64,000 bases of DNA, taken from the NCBI RefSeq assembly GCF_026262505.1, contig NC_067204.1:21855300-21919299 (forward strand), read 5' to 3'. The position numbers were made by a program, and so were the translations under genes. Positions 29,603 through 39,849 of this stretch are shown piece after piece; the first letter of the stretch is position 1, and each line of letters starts with the position of its first letter. This DNA is from Trichomonas vaginalis G3 (taxonomy: Eukaryota; Parabasalia; Trichomonadida; Trichomonadidae). The notes beneath the pieces were generated by a model. It saw only the letters and a program-made list of their open reading frames with translations, made no database searches and was not told where the DNA came from.

Positions 29603-30139
29603 ATGGTAGCTTGGGCAGCTTTAGGCGCAATGGGAACAAAAGCATTAGCATTTGGAGCAAAAGCACTTGGAGCTTATGACGCAGTAAATAAAATGAGTGG
29701 AGGAAGAGTTTCGAAGACATTAGATGCAAATAAAGGAAAGATTGGAGGCTGGGTTGCAAAGAAGTTAAGATTAAATAAAATAGGGCTCATAAATAAAGCA
29801 TCCAATTTGGTTGCGACTGAGTCAGAAAATGCTTTAGGAAAGGACGATGAGTTTGCAAAACATGCAAAAGACTTTAATGACCAGATGAAAGGTGAAACAA
29901 TGCATTTAAATAGATTCGATGGAACTAAAGAAAATGTTTCTTCTCCACAACTTCCACCAGTAGTTCTTCCGTATGGTCCCTATGGAATGTATGGAAACCC
30001 TTACGAAAGACCATTTGACCCATTGACTGGTGGAAGTAACTGGTATCATTATGGACGAAGAAGAAAGACAGTCAAGTTGGAGACGGACGTAAAGAAAGCA
30101 ACTAAAAAGAAACCAAGGAAGAGAGTTATAAAGCAATGA
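29603..30139 (+). CDS. P3 hydrophobic capsid-associated protein (178 aa)
   Basis: The N-terminus MVAWAALGAMGTKALAFGAK is glycine/alanine-rich and amphipathic, like the membrane-active minor capsid proteins of Polintons and adenovirus pVI. A proline- and tyrosine-rich middle and a strongly basic C-terminus (KKATKKKPRKRVIKQ) follow, as expected of a protein that touches packaged DNA. P2 carries a possible counterpart at 49,152-49,553. The gene looks whole. Confidence 0.5.
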   Translation: MVAWAALGAMGTKALAFGAKALGAYDAVNKMSGGRVSKTLDANKGKIGGWVAKKLRLNKIGLINKASNLVATESENALGKDDEFAKHAKDFNDQMKGETMHLNRFDGTKENVSSPQLPPVVLPYGPYGMYGNPYERPFDPLTGGSNWYHYGRRRKTVKLETDVKKATKKKPRKRVIKQ

Positions 30140-30207
30140 GAACGTTTATGTTATGAGAAATTTTTAACGTTAGTTTTATTTTTACTGAAAATTTTTATTT
30201 GGATGTA

Positions 30208-30492
30208 ATGACAGAACAAAAGCAACTCATTCGAATTCCACAGTATAACAAACATACATTTAAACATTTATTCTTCCTTCCTGAGCATAACATGTTCTTT
30301 CAAATACATCCGAGACCAGTTGACTTTTCATTGACTGTGTATAAAGATAGAAATAGTTATATCATTAAACCATACGATGACGAAGGTAAGTTATGTAAAT
30401 TGTACGTTAAGAAGTTAGAGAAAGTTTATGGCTTCAAGTATGACTACAATATGGTTAACACTGATGATGAAGATATTGAGGAAAATTTATGA
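30208..30492 (+). CDS. P3 protein (94 aa), unknown
   Basis: The frame starts MTEQKQLIRIPQYNKHTFKH and ends in an acidic tail (NTDDEDIEENL). It looks whole. The spacer after it (30,490-30,590) contains several copies of CGTTAGTGAGAA in tandem. No family is recognised. Confidence 0.5.
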   Translation: MTEQKQLIRIPQYNKHTFKHLFFLPEHNMFFQIHPRPVDFSLTVYKDRNSYIIKPYDDEGKLCKLYVKKLEKVYGFKYDYNMVNTDDEDIEENL

Positions 30493-30710
30493 GAACGTTA
30501 GTGAAGTCGTTAGTGAGAACGTTAGTGAGAACGTTTATTTTTTTACATTAGTGAGTTCGTTAGTGAGGTGAAGTGGTTGGCGGCTTTGTAAATATTTAAG
30601 GTTAAGTTAGTGTTGTCGTTTGTGTTGTAAAATATATGTTAACGGTTTTGTAAAGTGTCAAATTCACAAGTATTGCGTATGGTGGAACGCAGTGCCACCA
30701 TACTGAAGAA

Positions 30711-30956
30711 TTGTATACTAACTCATTGGATAGCTATACCTTGGACTCTGACTTTGGTGGGCTATGGTGTTTGGCATTCTCTCTCACGCCGAGAGGAAGG
30801 TTCTACTTCCATAGAAAGTTTGTTAAAAACGAAGAAGTAGAAGATTTGGCCGATCCCTTGAGTTCCTTTCAAAGTGAGCATATTCCTGATAAAGCTCCGG
30901 CAGAAGATTTACAGGACATTTACATGGATTCTATTTTTGAGGAAGGTAACACAAAC
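30711..30956 (+). pseudogene. hAT2 transposase, segment before LTE2
   Basis: The segment encodes MYTNSLDSYTLDSDFGG and continues to IPDKAPAEDLQDIYMDSIF, an acidic linker region. Its final 81 bases (30,876-30,956) are the left copy of the LTE2 target duplication. The catalytic core expected upstream is missing. Confidence 0.5.
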
Positions 30957-31055
30957 GAGTATATAAGAATTTCCGAAAAAGTGACACTTTCAATAGGGAG
31001 TAACACTTAAAAAGTGACAATTTAAAATTCACAATAAATAAAAATAATAAATTTT

Positions 31056-31626
31056 TTAGTCTATTAAATTATTCTTTTCTTTGAAATCCTCTAAAAATTC
31101 TTCGAAATGTTCTAAAATATAATCTGGAGAATTATAACAAAATTCATTAATTTCTAACATATACGTATCTAACAATTCATTTGGAATTTCAAACGATCTT
31201 AAATATGTAATTGAATTTTGTATCTTCTCATTTATTTGAGAAAGTTTTTCTTCAGCATTTTCCAATAAAAATCTTAATGGATTCAAATTGGCTTCTTGAT
31301 TCTGAACAAAATTTAATACTTGGTATAAACGTGATTGAACTTCTCTTTTCAATTTTGTTTTATAATCTGTCAATCGAGGCTCGCGAAATTCTAATTGAAG
31401 GAATAAAACCTGTTTGAAGTAAATCGTTTTTAATACGATAAAAGTAATTGGGTGCAACTTCTTCTAAAAGATTTTTGACAAAAACATCAATTCTTTGATT
31501 TTTAACGCAGCCAAAATCGTGATATTTTATCTTTTTAAATAAAGATTCAGAAACGTTATTCACAACGGTTAATTCATTTGGTCTGGCAGCGGCTATCCAC
31601 ATCATAGCCAACAATTCCTGATACAA
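31056..31626 (-). pseudogene. LTE coding region, copy 2
   Basis: Two overlapping frames on the - strand encode an N-terminal part (MMWIAAARPNELTVVNNVSE onward) and the helical acidic part also seen in LTE1 and LTE3. One base of difference from LTE1 near 31,388 separates the frames, where LTE1 is continuous. LTE1 in turn has its own frameshift near 21,460. Each copy is thus damaged at a different place, as expected of an element that was once active. Confidence 0.55.
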
Positions 31627-32620
31627 AATTCAAAAACTTGGGTGCAATCAGAACTGATTGCACCCAAGTTTTTGAACTTTCTTGAGGGAATTAAAGGGTG
31701 AGAGATTTATAGTCTATCTATATATCTCCCACCCTCTAATTCCCTCCCTGACAGCGGGAAATTTTGTCTGAATGTTAAACTATTCAGACAAAGTTTCCCA
31801 CTGTTTGCGAAGGAATTGTTGGCTATGATGTACTGATTCATGATCAGTACATCATAGCCAACAATTCCTTATATAAAGTTCAAAAACTTGGGTGCAATCA
31901 GTTCTGATTGCACCCAAGTTTTTGAACTTTCTTGAGGGAATGGAAGAGTAAGAGGTATACATTATGAATATATACCTCTTACCCTTCCATTCCCTCTCTG
32001 ACAGCGGGAAACTTTGTCTGAATGTTAAACTATTCAGACAAAGTTTCCCGCTGTCAGCGAAAGAATTGTTCCATCTGGTGCATAGAGTGTGAATCTATGC
32101 ACCAAATGGAGCAAGTCCCTCGCGAAATTGCCAAAACTTGCGTCGCATTTCAAAGATTGCGACCCAAATTTTGGCGATTTCTAGTAGAGATGGAGTATTT
32201 TGAGTCACTGACCTATATGCAGTGGCTCAAAGGGCTCCATCTCTACTTTGAAGCAAGGAAACTTTCCTCGAAATTTTGATAATTTGAAGAAAGTTTTCAA
32301 GCAATTAACAAAGGATTACTCGCTATGAGGTAAAAATTCTAGATTTTCACCTCATAGCGAGAGCTTCCCTTTCATTGCTTGAAAACTTTCCCCAGCTTCA
32401 AAATTGGGGAAAGGGCTGTAAAGTCGACTCCGATACCAGCAGGTACCAGAGTATTTAAAAGAGAAGCCCTCGTACGAGTTTCTATGAAGACCTTCTCATT
32501 CAAGAAGATCTTAATAGAAAATCGTACGAGGGCATTGGAAACTCGCGTCTGGTACATGTTGGTACCAGAGTGTTTGAGATTTGAAGACTCTGGTACTAAC
32601 ATGTACCAGAATTTATGATG
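31620..32620. repeat. Alternating hairpin array of LTE2
   Basis: The same chain of hairpins as in LTE1, inverted, with a few loop and arm differences. Stems such as CAAAAACTTGGGTGCAATCA and GGAATTGTTGGCTATGATG alternate. Confidence 0.9.
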
Positions 32621-32916
32621 AATTTAAGATGGACCATTATAAAATGGTAGCGGTTTGTTTCAAAAAATTTTAGATGAGATTTGCATAGATATAGATTATA
32701 TGATTTATACATATGAAAAATAATATATAAAAATATAATTTTGAGATAATTATGTAAATAATATTTTAAATATTTGAATTTGAGGTATAATTTTATAGTA
32801 AAATATATTATAAAGAGTATTTATATAAATATTGTAAAATAATATAAGTAATAAAAATTGAGACCCCCTCCCTGTTTTTGATGTTTTGTCACTTTTTCGG
32901 TAATTCTTATTGTTTC

Positions 32917-33465
32917 GAGCATATTCCTGATAAAGCTCCGGCAGAAGATTTACAGGACATTTACATGGATTCTATTTTTGAGGAAGGTAACACAAACGCT
33001 GTAATTGATGTAACAGATGAAGGCACATTTCGTAGAATTGTCGAATCTGATGATCAACTTAGGCTTACATTGCAAGATGTACGCGAGGATAATCATCAGA
33101 CTGCCGAAAATGATCTAACAGCAGCTAAAGATTACCTCAAGCGCATTTTGGTTCAATTCCGATTGAACAAAAGACAAAAAACGCTTGTACTCTCGTTATA
33201 TAATACGTTCATCAATAAGGAATCAGACATCTTTGAGAACGATCTGATGGACGAGGCACAAAATTATGCTTGGGAAGAGATCTCGCATAGAATTGGAGAA
33301 AAATCCATCCTTGCGGAAATAGCATTACGCTTGTTATGTTCATCTCCTTCGGAGGCAACATGTGAACGTAATATCAAAGCACAAAGGTTAATTTTGAACG
33401 TTAGGCGGTTAAGATCCAAGAAAAACTTGTTAAATAGCCGTCATATCTTAATGGCAACTAAATGA
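32917..33465 (+). pseudogene. hAT2 transposase, C-terminal part
   Basis: After the right copy of the 81-bp duplication (32,917-32,997) the frame continues through an acidic region to ALRLLCSSPSEATCERNIKA, a hAT dimerisation domain with its catalytic Glu, and ends RRLRSKKNLLNSRHILMATK. The sequence is distinct from hAT1, so it is a second hAT family. The part is open but lacks its catalytic core. Confidence 0.7.
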
Positions 33466-34047
33466 AATAAACATTTTGTTATTATTTATTTTTCAATATT
33501 AAATAGCCATTTTCTTCACAAATATTTCAATGTGTTTTTACAACAATTTAAAATTCAATAATTTATAATGAATCGTTCTCTTTCATTAAACATTAATTAA
33601 AACCTCCGGTCATGAATATTTTTTGTTATTATTATTTTGTAATTTAAAATCTAATAATATATAAGAGTAATATTTATTATTTTACATTTTAATTCGTTAT
33701 GATAATCTTTATATTTACAATTTTTAAAGCACCGATCCACAGATAATATAGTTCAGTGGTAAGAGTCATAGTATAAGCCTTAAGTTCCCCAGTTCGACTC
33801 CAGGGCCTTTTCGCTTTTTTTCTTTTTAGATTTTTTTCTGAAGTTTATTTTTAAGGTTCTCGCTGGCGACCCCCCCGTTCACCAAAAAAAATTTTCGCTT
33901 TTTGCTGGCGACCCCCCCTTCGCTCGATATTTTTTTTGTGAACGGGGGGGTCGCCAGCAAAAAAAAGATGTCAAAATTTATCCCAAAAATTTTAAAAAAA
34001 TCGAAGAAAGTGCATCCCAGGGATTATAAAATTTAAGTTTTCACATC
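33466..34047. other. Non-coding region between hAT2 and Polinton P2
   Basis: At about 33,735-33,812 (+) there are tRNA-like A and B boxes (TAGTTCAGTGGTAAGAG and AGTTCGACTCC), but the T arm and anticodon arm pair poorly, so it is at best a decayed tRNA or SINE piece. At 33,862-33,958 an inverted repeat GCTGGCGACCCCCCCGTTCAC has its exact partner at 33,938-33,958 and a further direct partial copy at 33,904. The rest is AT-rich and empty. Confidence 0.5.
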
Positions 34048-34053
34048 TCTAAC
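34048..34053 (+). repeat. Target duplication of Polinton P2, left (TCTAAC)
   Basis: TCTAAC stands directly before the A run that begins P2 and recurs at 54,898-54,903 directly after the T run that ends it. Six base pairs is the usual Polinton target duplication. Confidence 0.8.
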
Positions 34054-34288
34054 AAAAAAAAAAAAAAAAAAAAAAAAAGGTATTGGGGCTTCCAGGGCTG
34101 CGCCCCTCTAGCCCCTGAAGATGTTTAGTATAACACCAGGTCCCTCGGTCCCTCGGTTAAACCAACTTCTCTGAAAAAATGAGACAACATGACATTTTGA
34201 CAACAGTCCAGGAAGTCTTAACAAGATAGAATATGAGAGAGGTCCTATAAACCGGAGAAAGTCTCATATAAACATCTGTCAAAAGCCT

Positions 34289-34368
34289 CTTTTTAACTTC
34301 ACTTAAAATGCCACGTAAGCTACGTAAGAATATACGTAAGAGGAAGAGAGCATTGAAACATCCAATAG
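34289..34368 (+). repeat. LTE3 target duplication, left copy (80 bp)
   Basis: CTTTTTAACTTCACTT through CATCCAATAG recurs identically at 35,939-36,018. The two copies abut the ends of LTE3. The duplicated stretch includes the start of the P2 86-residue gene. Confidence 0.95.
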
Positions 34369-35938
34369 GAGTATATAAGAATTTCCGAAAAAGTGACACC
34401 CAAAAAGTGACACTTTCAATAGGGAGTAACACTCAAAAAGTGACAATTTAAAATTCACAATAAATAAAAATAATAATTTTTTTAGTCTATTAAATTATTC
34501 TTTTCTTTGAAATCCTCCAAAAATTCTTCGAAATGTTCTAAAATATAACCCGGAGAATTATAACAAAATTCATTAATTTCTAACATATACGTATCTAACA
34601 ATTCATTTGGAATTTCAAACGATCTTAAATATGTAATTGAATTTTGTATCTTCTCATTTATTTGAGAAAGTTTTTCTTCAGCATTTTCCAAGTTTTTGAA
34701 CTTTCTTGAGGGAATTAAAGGGTGAGAGATTTATAGTCTATCTATATATCTCCCACCCTCTAATTCCCTCCCTGACAGCGGGAAACTTTGTCTGAATGTT
34801 AAACTATTCAGACAAAGTTTCCCACTGTTTGCGAAGGAATTGTTGGCTATGATGTACTGATTCATGATCAGTACATCATAGCCAACAATTCCTTATATAA
34901 AGTTCAAAAACTTGGGTGCAATCAGAACTGATTGCACCCAAGTTTTTGAACTTTCTTGAGGGAATAGAAGAGTAAGCGGTATACATTATGAATATATACC
35001 CCTTACCCTTCCATTCCCTCTCTGACAGCGGAAAACTTTGTCTGAATGTTAAACTATTCAGACAAAGTTTCCCGCTGTCAGCGAAAGAATTGTTCCATCT
35101 GGTGCATAGAGTGTGAATCTATGCACCAAATGGAGCAAGTCCCTCGCGAAATTGCCCAAACTTGCGTCGCATTTCAAAGATTGCGACCCAAATTTTGGCG
35201 ATTTCTAGTAGAGATGGAGTATTTTGAGTTACTGACCTATATGCAGTGGCTCAAAGGGCTCCATCTCTACTTTGAAGCAAGGAAACTTTCCTCGAAATTT
35301 TGATAATTTGAAGAAAGTTTTCAAGCAATTAACAAAGGATTACTCGCTATGAGGTAAAAATTCTAGATTTTCACCTCATAGCGAGAGCTTCCCTTTCATT
35401 GCTTGAAAACTTTCCCCAGCTTCAAAATTGGGGAAAGGGCTGTAAAGTCGACTCCGATACCAGCAGGTACCAGAGTATTTAAAAGAGAAGCCCTCGTACG
35501 AGTTTCTATGAAGACCTTCTCATTCAAGAAGATCTGAATAGAAAATCGTACGAGGGCATTGGAAACTCGCGTCTGGTACATGTTAGTACCAGAGTGTTTG
35601 AGATTTGAAGACTCTGGTACTAACATGTACCAGAATTTTTGATGAATTTAAGATGGACCATTATAAATGGTAGCGGTTTGTTTCAAAAAAATTAGATGAG
35701 ATTTGCATAGATATAGATTATATGATTTATACATATGAAAAATAATATATAAAAATATAATTTTGAGATAATTATGTAAATAATATTTTAAATATTTGAA
35801 TTTGAGGTATAATTTTATAGTAAAATATATTCTAAAGAGTATTTATATAAATATTGTAAAATAATATAAGTAATAAAAATTGAGACCTCCTCCCTGTTTT
35901 TGATGTTTTGTCACTTTTTCGGTAATTCTTATTGTTTC
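34369..35938 (-). mobile_element. LTE3: TIR element with an 80-bp target duplication
   Basis: A 1,570-bp copy in the same orientation as LTE2, with identical terminal sequences. It lacks about 400 bp that span the N-terminal half of the coding region and part of the array, a simple internal deletion. The uninterrupted ATAT site is present near 35,715. The remaining coding part is 34,482-34,691 on the - strand. The hairpin array occupies 34,690-35,635. Confidence 0.9.
34690..35635. repeat. Alternating hairpin array of LTE3
   Basis: The same order of hairpins as in LTE2, shortened at its left side by the internal deletion. Arm differences from LTE2 are few. Confidence 0.9.
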
Positions 35939-36018
35939 CTTTTTAACTTCACTTAAAATGCCACGTAAGCTACGTAAGAATATACGTAAGAGGAAGAGAG
36001 CATTGAAACATCCAATAG
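35939..36018 (+). repeat. LTE3 target duplication, right copy (80 bp)
   Basis: Identical to 34,289-34,368. It carries the start codon and first twenty codons of the P2 86-residue gene, so that gene stays open on this side of the insertion. Confidence 0.95.
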
Positions 36019-36218
36019 TAAAACTAACACCACAACAACAGTTGCAACAACAAATGCTGAATGACCCCACTATGTTGCAACAAATGTCAAGCAATCCTAT
36101 GCTTTTAAACCGAGTTGTTGGTGCACAGAGTGGAGGTTTAAGAGCGGCACTTTTAGCGAAAATGGCAGGCTATGGTGAGCTGCAGACGGAACAGCCTATA
36201 ACCCTCAAAGTCAAATGA
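35958..36218 (+). CDS. P2 basic small protein (86 aa)
   Basis: The N-terminus MPRKLRKNIRKRKRALKHP is strongly basic and is followed by a Gln-rich and Met-rich segment. This suggests a DNA-condensing or virion core protein. The stop overlaps the start of the next gene by four bases (ATGA). It looks whole thanks to the duplicated target of LTE3. Confidence 0.5.
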   Translation: MPRKLRKNIRKRKRALKHPIVKLTPQQQLQQQMLNDPTMLQQMSSNPMLLNRVVGAQSGGLRAALLAKMAGYGELQTEQPITLKVK

Positions 36219-37435
36219 ATTTGAGTTCACTCAAAAATCAAATAACAGATGTCAAAAAGTCAAACATAGACATACAGAAGCAAATAAGTGAAAACGAAAA
36301 GAAACTAGAATATGACAGACACACAAAGAAACTCAATGAGTTAAACGTAGAGAAAAAGAAGAAAGAAGAACAACTGAAAGAACTAAGTACAGAGGAATAT
36401 GCGAAAAAAGTGTCAGAAAAAGCAGCAGAAGTAGCAAAAATGGAACAAGATGTCATAAATTTGAAAAACCATACTACTCAATATAAAATACTGAAAGATG
36501 AAGAGATAAAACAAAAAGCCCTGAAGACATATATGGATAGCGATGAGTATAAAAAGGAAGTTGAAGCAAATGTAAAGGCAGAAAACTTTTACAGTTGCAA
36601 AACCAAACCGTACAGTATGAAAACTTAGCACAAGAAAGTAAAATAACGACGCAGCCATGCAAAAGGCAATGAAAAGCGCAGAATATATAAAAGCTAACAA
36701 TGACTGGTTAGATGCCCAAGCCAACGCTAAAGCAGCCCAACTCATAGGGTCAATAAGGACAAAAATACAAGCGGATGAAGACAGTTCAAATGAAGCTTTA
36801 ACAAATGCTGACTTTAAGAACGCCTTCGAAGCTCTTCATAGTAAGGTGAAACAAGTGAACGACTTCTCATCTGGAAAGAAACTGAAGTCTGAAGGTTTCG
36901 ACAAAGAGTTAAAAGAAGTAGCACAAAATATGACGAAAATAACAGATGCAGCAACGAGACAGGCAGTTCAAAGTGCCTATGACGCCGTTAGAGCAACTGT
37001 TGTGAAAAGTCAAGAAAAAGAGTTACAACAGACCAAAACAGACCTAGTAAATGCTTTCTTAAGAAACGAAAAGTCAGGTAGGACATTACGCTGCAGATGG
37101 AACATATGTGCCAGCTGGTGGAATTTATATACCACCAAACCCTCCAAGAGAAGCACCTGCACCAGGACTACCTAGAACATTTACATCGTCACATGGACAC
37201 AGACACAGGCATGCACCAAAACCAACACAACAACCAACAGTTCAAAAACCAGCACAGCAACCAACAGTTTCAAAATCCAGCACAACAACCAACAGTTCAA
37301 AATCCAGCACAACAACAACCACAAACAGAGCAAGGACATAAAAGAAGTAGAGAACAAGGAAACCAAGAATTCTTAAAAATGCTTAAAGAAGAGTGTGGTT
37401 TCCCAGATAGTATTGACTTTAGTGACAGATATTAA
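36215..37435 (+). pseudogene. P2 coiled-coil and Pro/Gln-rich structural protein region
   Basis: The first two thirds encode long charged coiled coils (for example KKLNELNVEKKKKEEQLKEL). The last third encodes Pro/Gln-rich repeats of PAQQPTVQ type and a short basic/acidic end. It is probably a virion scaffold or fibre component. It is broken in a few places. Confidence 0.45.
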
Positions 37436-37439
37436 AGAA

Positions 37440-38720
37440 GCTATTGGAAAGTTCAAGGATGGAAATACTGACCCGAACCTATTTAGCTTTATGGCTCAGC
37501 ACCAAAACGGATATAATCTCAAACCTGGAAAATACAAGCTCGCTAAGGGATATGATTTAATAGCATATCATCCAAATGACATGGATGAATTTACTCCGAG
37601 ATATTTGATGTCAGAGCTAAATGACAATTCAACTTTCGTCATGAAACGCGTAAAAAATAGAGACGGAACGAAAGAACAAAAGCTTATGAATGCGGATGAC
37701 GTAGATAGGGAAATTGTTGAAACGGTCTCGGAATATATGAAATGCCAGCAGATGAGGTACAAGAAACTCCACAGGAAGAAGTTCAGATACAACCAAGCAT
37801 GGAAGAAATAGTTCAGCAACAACAGCTAGAAGAGCCTGAAGGAAACAAACAAGTCCCTCCTTTGGAAACTAACTTCACAGAACCAGATGAAGATTTGGAA
37901 CAGCCGAAAAATCTTGACCCTCAACAAGAGTATGCGGAGAATATGGAATATTTCCAAGAGTCTAAAAAAAAAATTCGGCTGACATAGTAGAAGAATATCG
38001 AAAAAATGTTTGCGACATACAAAAGACTCCAACACCAGATGAAAATATTCAGCATAGAATGGAAGTACTGAAAGAAAATGTACACAAATACAACAACCCT
38101 TTTTACTTACGAGCATTTAACGTTCAATCTTCGGATGAACTCGGTGAAAATAAAAGGTTAAATTTCAAGAAAACATATAGAAATGAAAACATTGTTTAAA
38201 GTTCATTCAGAACCTAACCAAGATGGAAACAAACCTACTTTTGTTTCTGCAGACGATGGAACTACAATGAGATGGGGTCATAAAGCTAACCCGGATAGGT
38301 GGTTCATAAACTTACAACCTCAATTCCAAGAAGTTGTAGACGCAATGGAAGTCAATGGTGAACGAGACATAGCTGGTATTTTAAGCGCGGCTTTAATGCC
38401 ATTGAAAGATATGAAAGATGCAGATATTTGGACCAGTATTGAAATGAACATGGCTGATGAAATATAACACCTGACGTTCTAGAACATTTATCTCAAAGAA
38501 CTACACAGAACCATAAAGATGGTATTTGGTGAAGAGTTTAGAAAGAAAGTTAGGGAGAGAAGGAAGAGAACCTATTGTACATGACCTTGCAAACGAAAGT
38601 TTACAAAATGTCATAAAAACTTACTTTGCAGACGATGAATCGAGAAGGGATGAATATTTAGAAAACTCAAATGGACAGTACCAAATGAAATGTTAGTATT
38701 GAAAAACATGTTCCTTGACA
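37440..38720 (+). pseudogene. P2 unrecognised structural gene region up to the gap
   Basis: Segments include FSFMAQHQNGYNLKPGKYKL, a Glu/Gln/Pro-rich stretch, and TTMRWGHKANPDRWFINLQP. The P2 major capsid gene is expected in this part of the element but I cannot confirm it. Broken in several places and cut by the assembly gap. Confidence 0.35.
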
Positions 38721-38820
38721 NNNNNNNNNNNNNNNNNNNNNNNNNNNNNNNNNNNNNNNNNNNNNNNNNNNNNNNNNNNNNNNNNNNNNNNNNNNNNNNN
38801 NNNNNNNNNNNNNNNNNNNN
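38721..38820. other. Assembly gap (100 N)
   Basis: A run of exactly 100 N marks a scaffold join, so the true distance is unknown. Confidence 1.
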
Positions 38821-39001
38821 ATTCTTGGCAAATGTCAAAAATCTTTTAGATGTTCAGAACGGCGTATATACAAAGAAAAATTTTTTCTGAGTAAATTTTA
38901 AAAAAATATTTTTTTATCCGATAGAAAAGATGCAAAATTCATCTCAGTAAACAAGTACATGACAGAAGTCAAAGAAGAACTAGACCCATTCGCATATTTG
39001 A

Positions 39002-39349
39002 ATGTTTACTTCTACCATTTTGAAAAGTCTACATTTGACAAAAGTTTGGAACATCGAACCAGTTAAGTTTGCTATTGTGACTAAAAATGGTGCGAAATTT
39101 GAAGACTTAGACATTGACGGTATGTTGACAGTCAAAGAAAATTTTGACAGAAAGTTCTCAAAACTCGAAGAAGGCAAAGCATACAAACTTGTTATACCTT
39201 ATGAACCAAAGAAAGCAGACGACTATGAATATTATGAGTCTAAGATAGTTGAAGTTCAAGGTAAATTGGGTAAAAAGATTTTAGAGTCTAAGCCAGTGTT
39301 TGCTCCTAAAGAGGAAGAGAACATTGACATTGACCCAGAAATGTTCTAA
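39002..39349 (+). pseudogene. P2 unknown protein remnant
   Basis: The open part reads WNIEPVKFAIVTKNGAKFED onward and ends acidic (EEENIDIDPEMF). The upstream codons probably continue toward the gap. No domain is recognised. Confidence 0.35.
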
Positions 39350-39356
39350 AAATAAA

Positions 39357-39813
39357 ATTTTATTTTTACATGTCAAAATTTCTTTTTCTCTGGTTCAGGT
39401 TCTTTCTTCTCTTCTTCTACTTTCTTTTCTTTCTTCTCTCTCTTCTTCTTCTTCTCTGGTGGAGTTATGTCAAACTTCTCAGAACCATATTTTGTAAAAG
39501 GTCTTTGTCCTTTAATAGCTCTTCTATTCTGTTTTCTATTTCATCTTCAAGAACAGCGCATGTGTCTTTTGCATTCTAAGAACTTTTGTTGGACTTCAGC
39601 TTTCCAATCGGCGTCATCTCTGTCAACAAGTCTGTCATTGACAAATTTTAAGACTTCTCTGCTTAATGTTTTATGGTTCTTGTCATATTCCCAGAAACAG
39701 AACTTTAGAACAAATTCACCTTTCTTGTTTACACTATGTAAGATTTTATGGTCTACAGATGTTTTGCTGTCGAAAAGCTTGTCTCGAATATAGATAGCGA
39801 AATCGCTAGACAT
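39357..39813 (-). pseudogene. P2 unknown protein with a charged C-terminus
   Basis: It begins MSSDFAIYIRDKLFDSKTSV and continues into a long Lys/Glu-rich tail at the 3' end. It diverges from the packaging ATPase gene. The part is slightly broken. Confidence 0.4.
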
Positions 39814-39849
39814 TTCCTAAAAGATAAAATTTTTAATTTTTCTAAAAAA

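Larger units (their letters stand above)
26170..30640. mobile_element. Polinton P3 (partial fossil)
   Basis: A cluster of closely packed genes on both strands includes a packaging ATPase, a probable capsid protein, a hydrophobic capsid-associated protein and several small unknowns. This is a Polinton/Maverick set. No DNA polymerase or integrase is present, and the right edge runs into hAT2, so it is a part of an element. The sequence differs from P2 throughout, so it is a separate family. It has few breaks (about two or three), which suggests moderate age. Boundaries are approximate. Confidence 0.75.
30957..32916 (-). mobile_element. LTE2: TIR element with an 81-bp target duplication
   Basis: The ends are GAGTATATAAGAATTTCC at the left and, inverted, GAAACAATAAGAATTACC at the right. 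The element is 1,960 bp and lies in the opposite orientation to LTE1. It keeps the coding region (31,056-31,626, - strand) and the hairpin array (31,620-32,620) but lacks the 946-bp insertion of LTE1, showing an intact ATAT site near 32,696-32,706. The flanking 81 bp (30,876-30,956 and 32,917-32,997) are identical direct repeats. Confidence 0.9.
30655..33475 (+). mobile_element. hAT2 transposon fragment, interrupted by LTE2
   Basis: A 5'-truncated hAT transposase lies at about 30,711-30,956 and 32,917-33,465, split by LTE2 (30,957-32,916) with an 81-bp target duplication. It adjoins Polinton P3 on its left, where it may have inserted. The TIRs of hAT2 were not found. Confidence 0.65.

Noticed and set aside
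33735-33812. Possible tRNA gene with A- and B-box-like sequences
   Set aside because: The T stem has several mismatches and the anticodon stem does not pair, so I do not call a functional tRNA.
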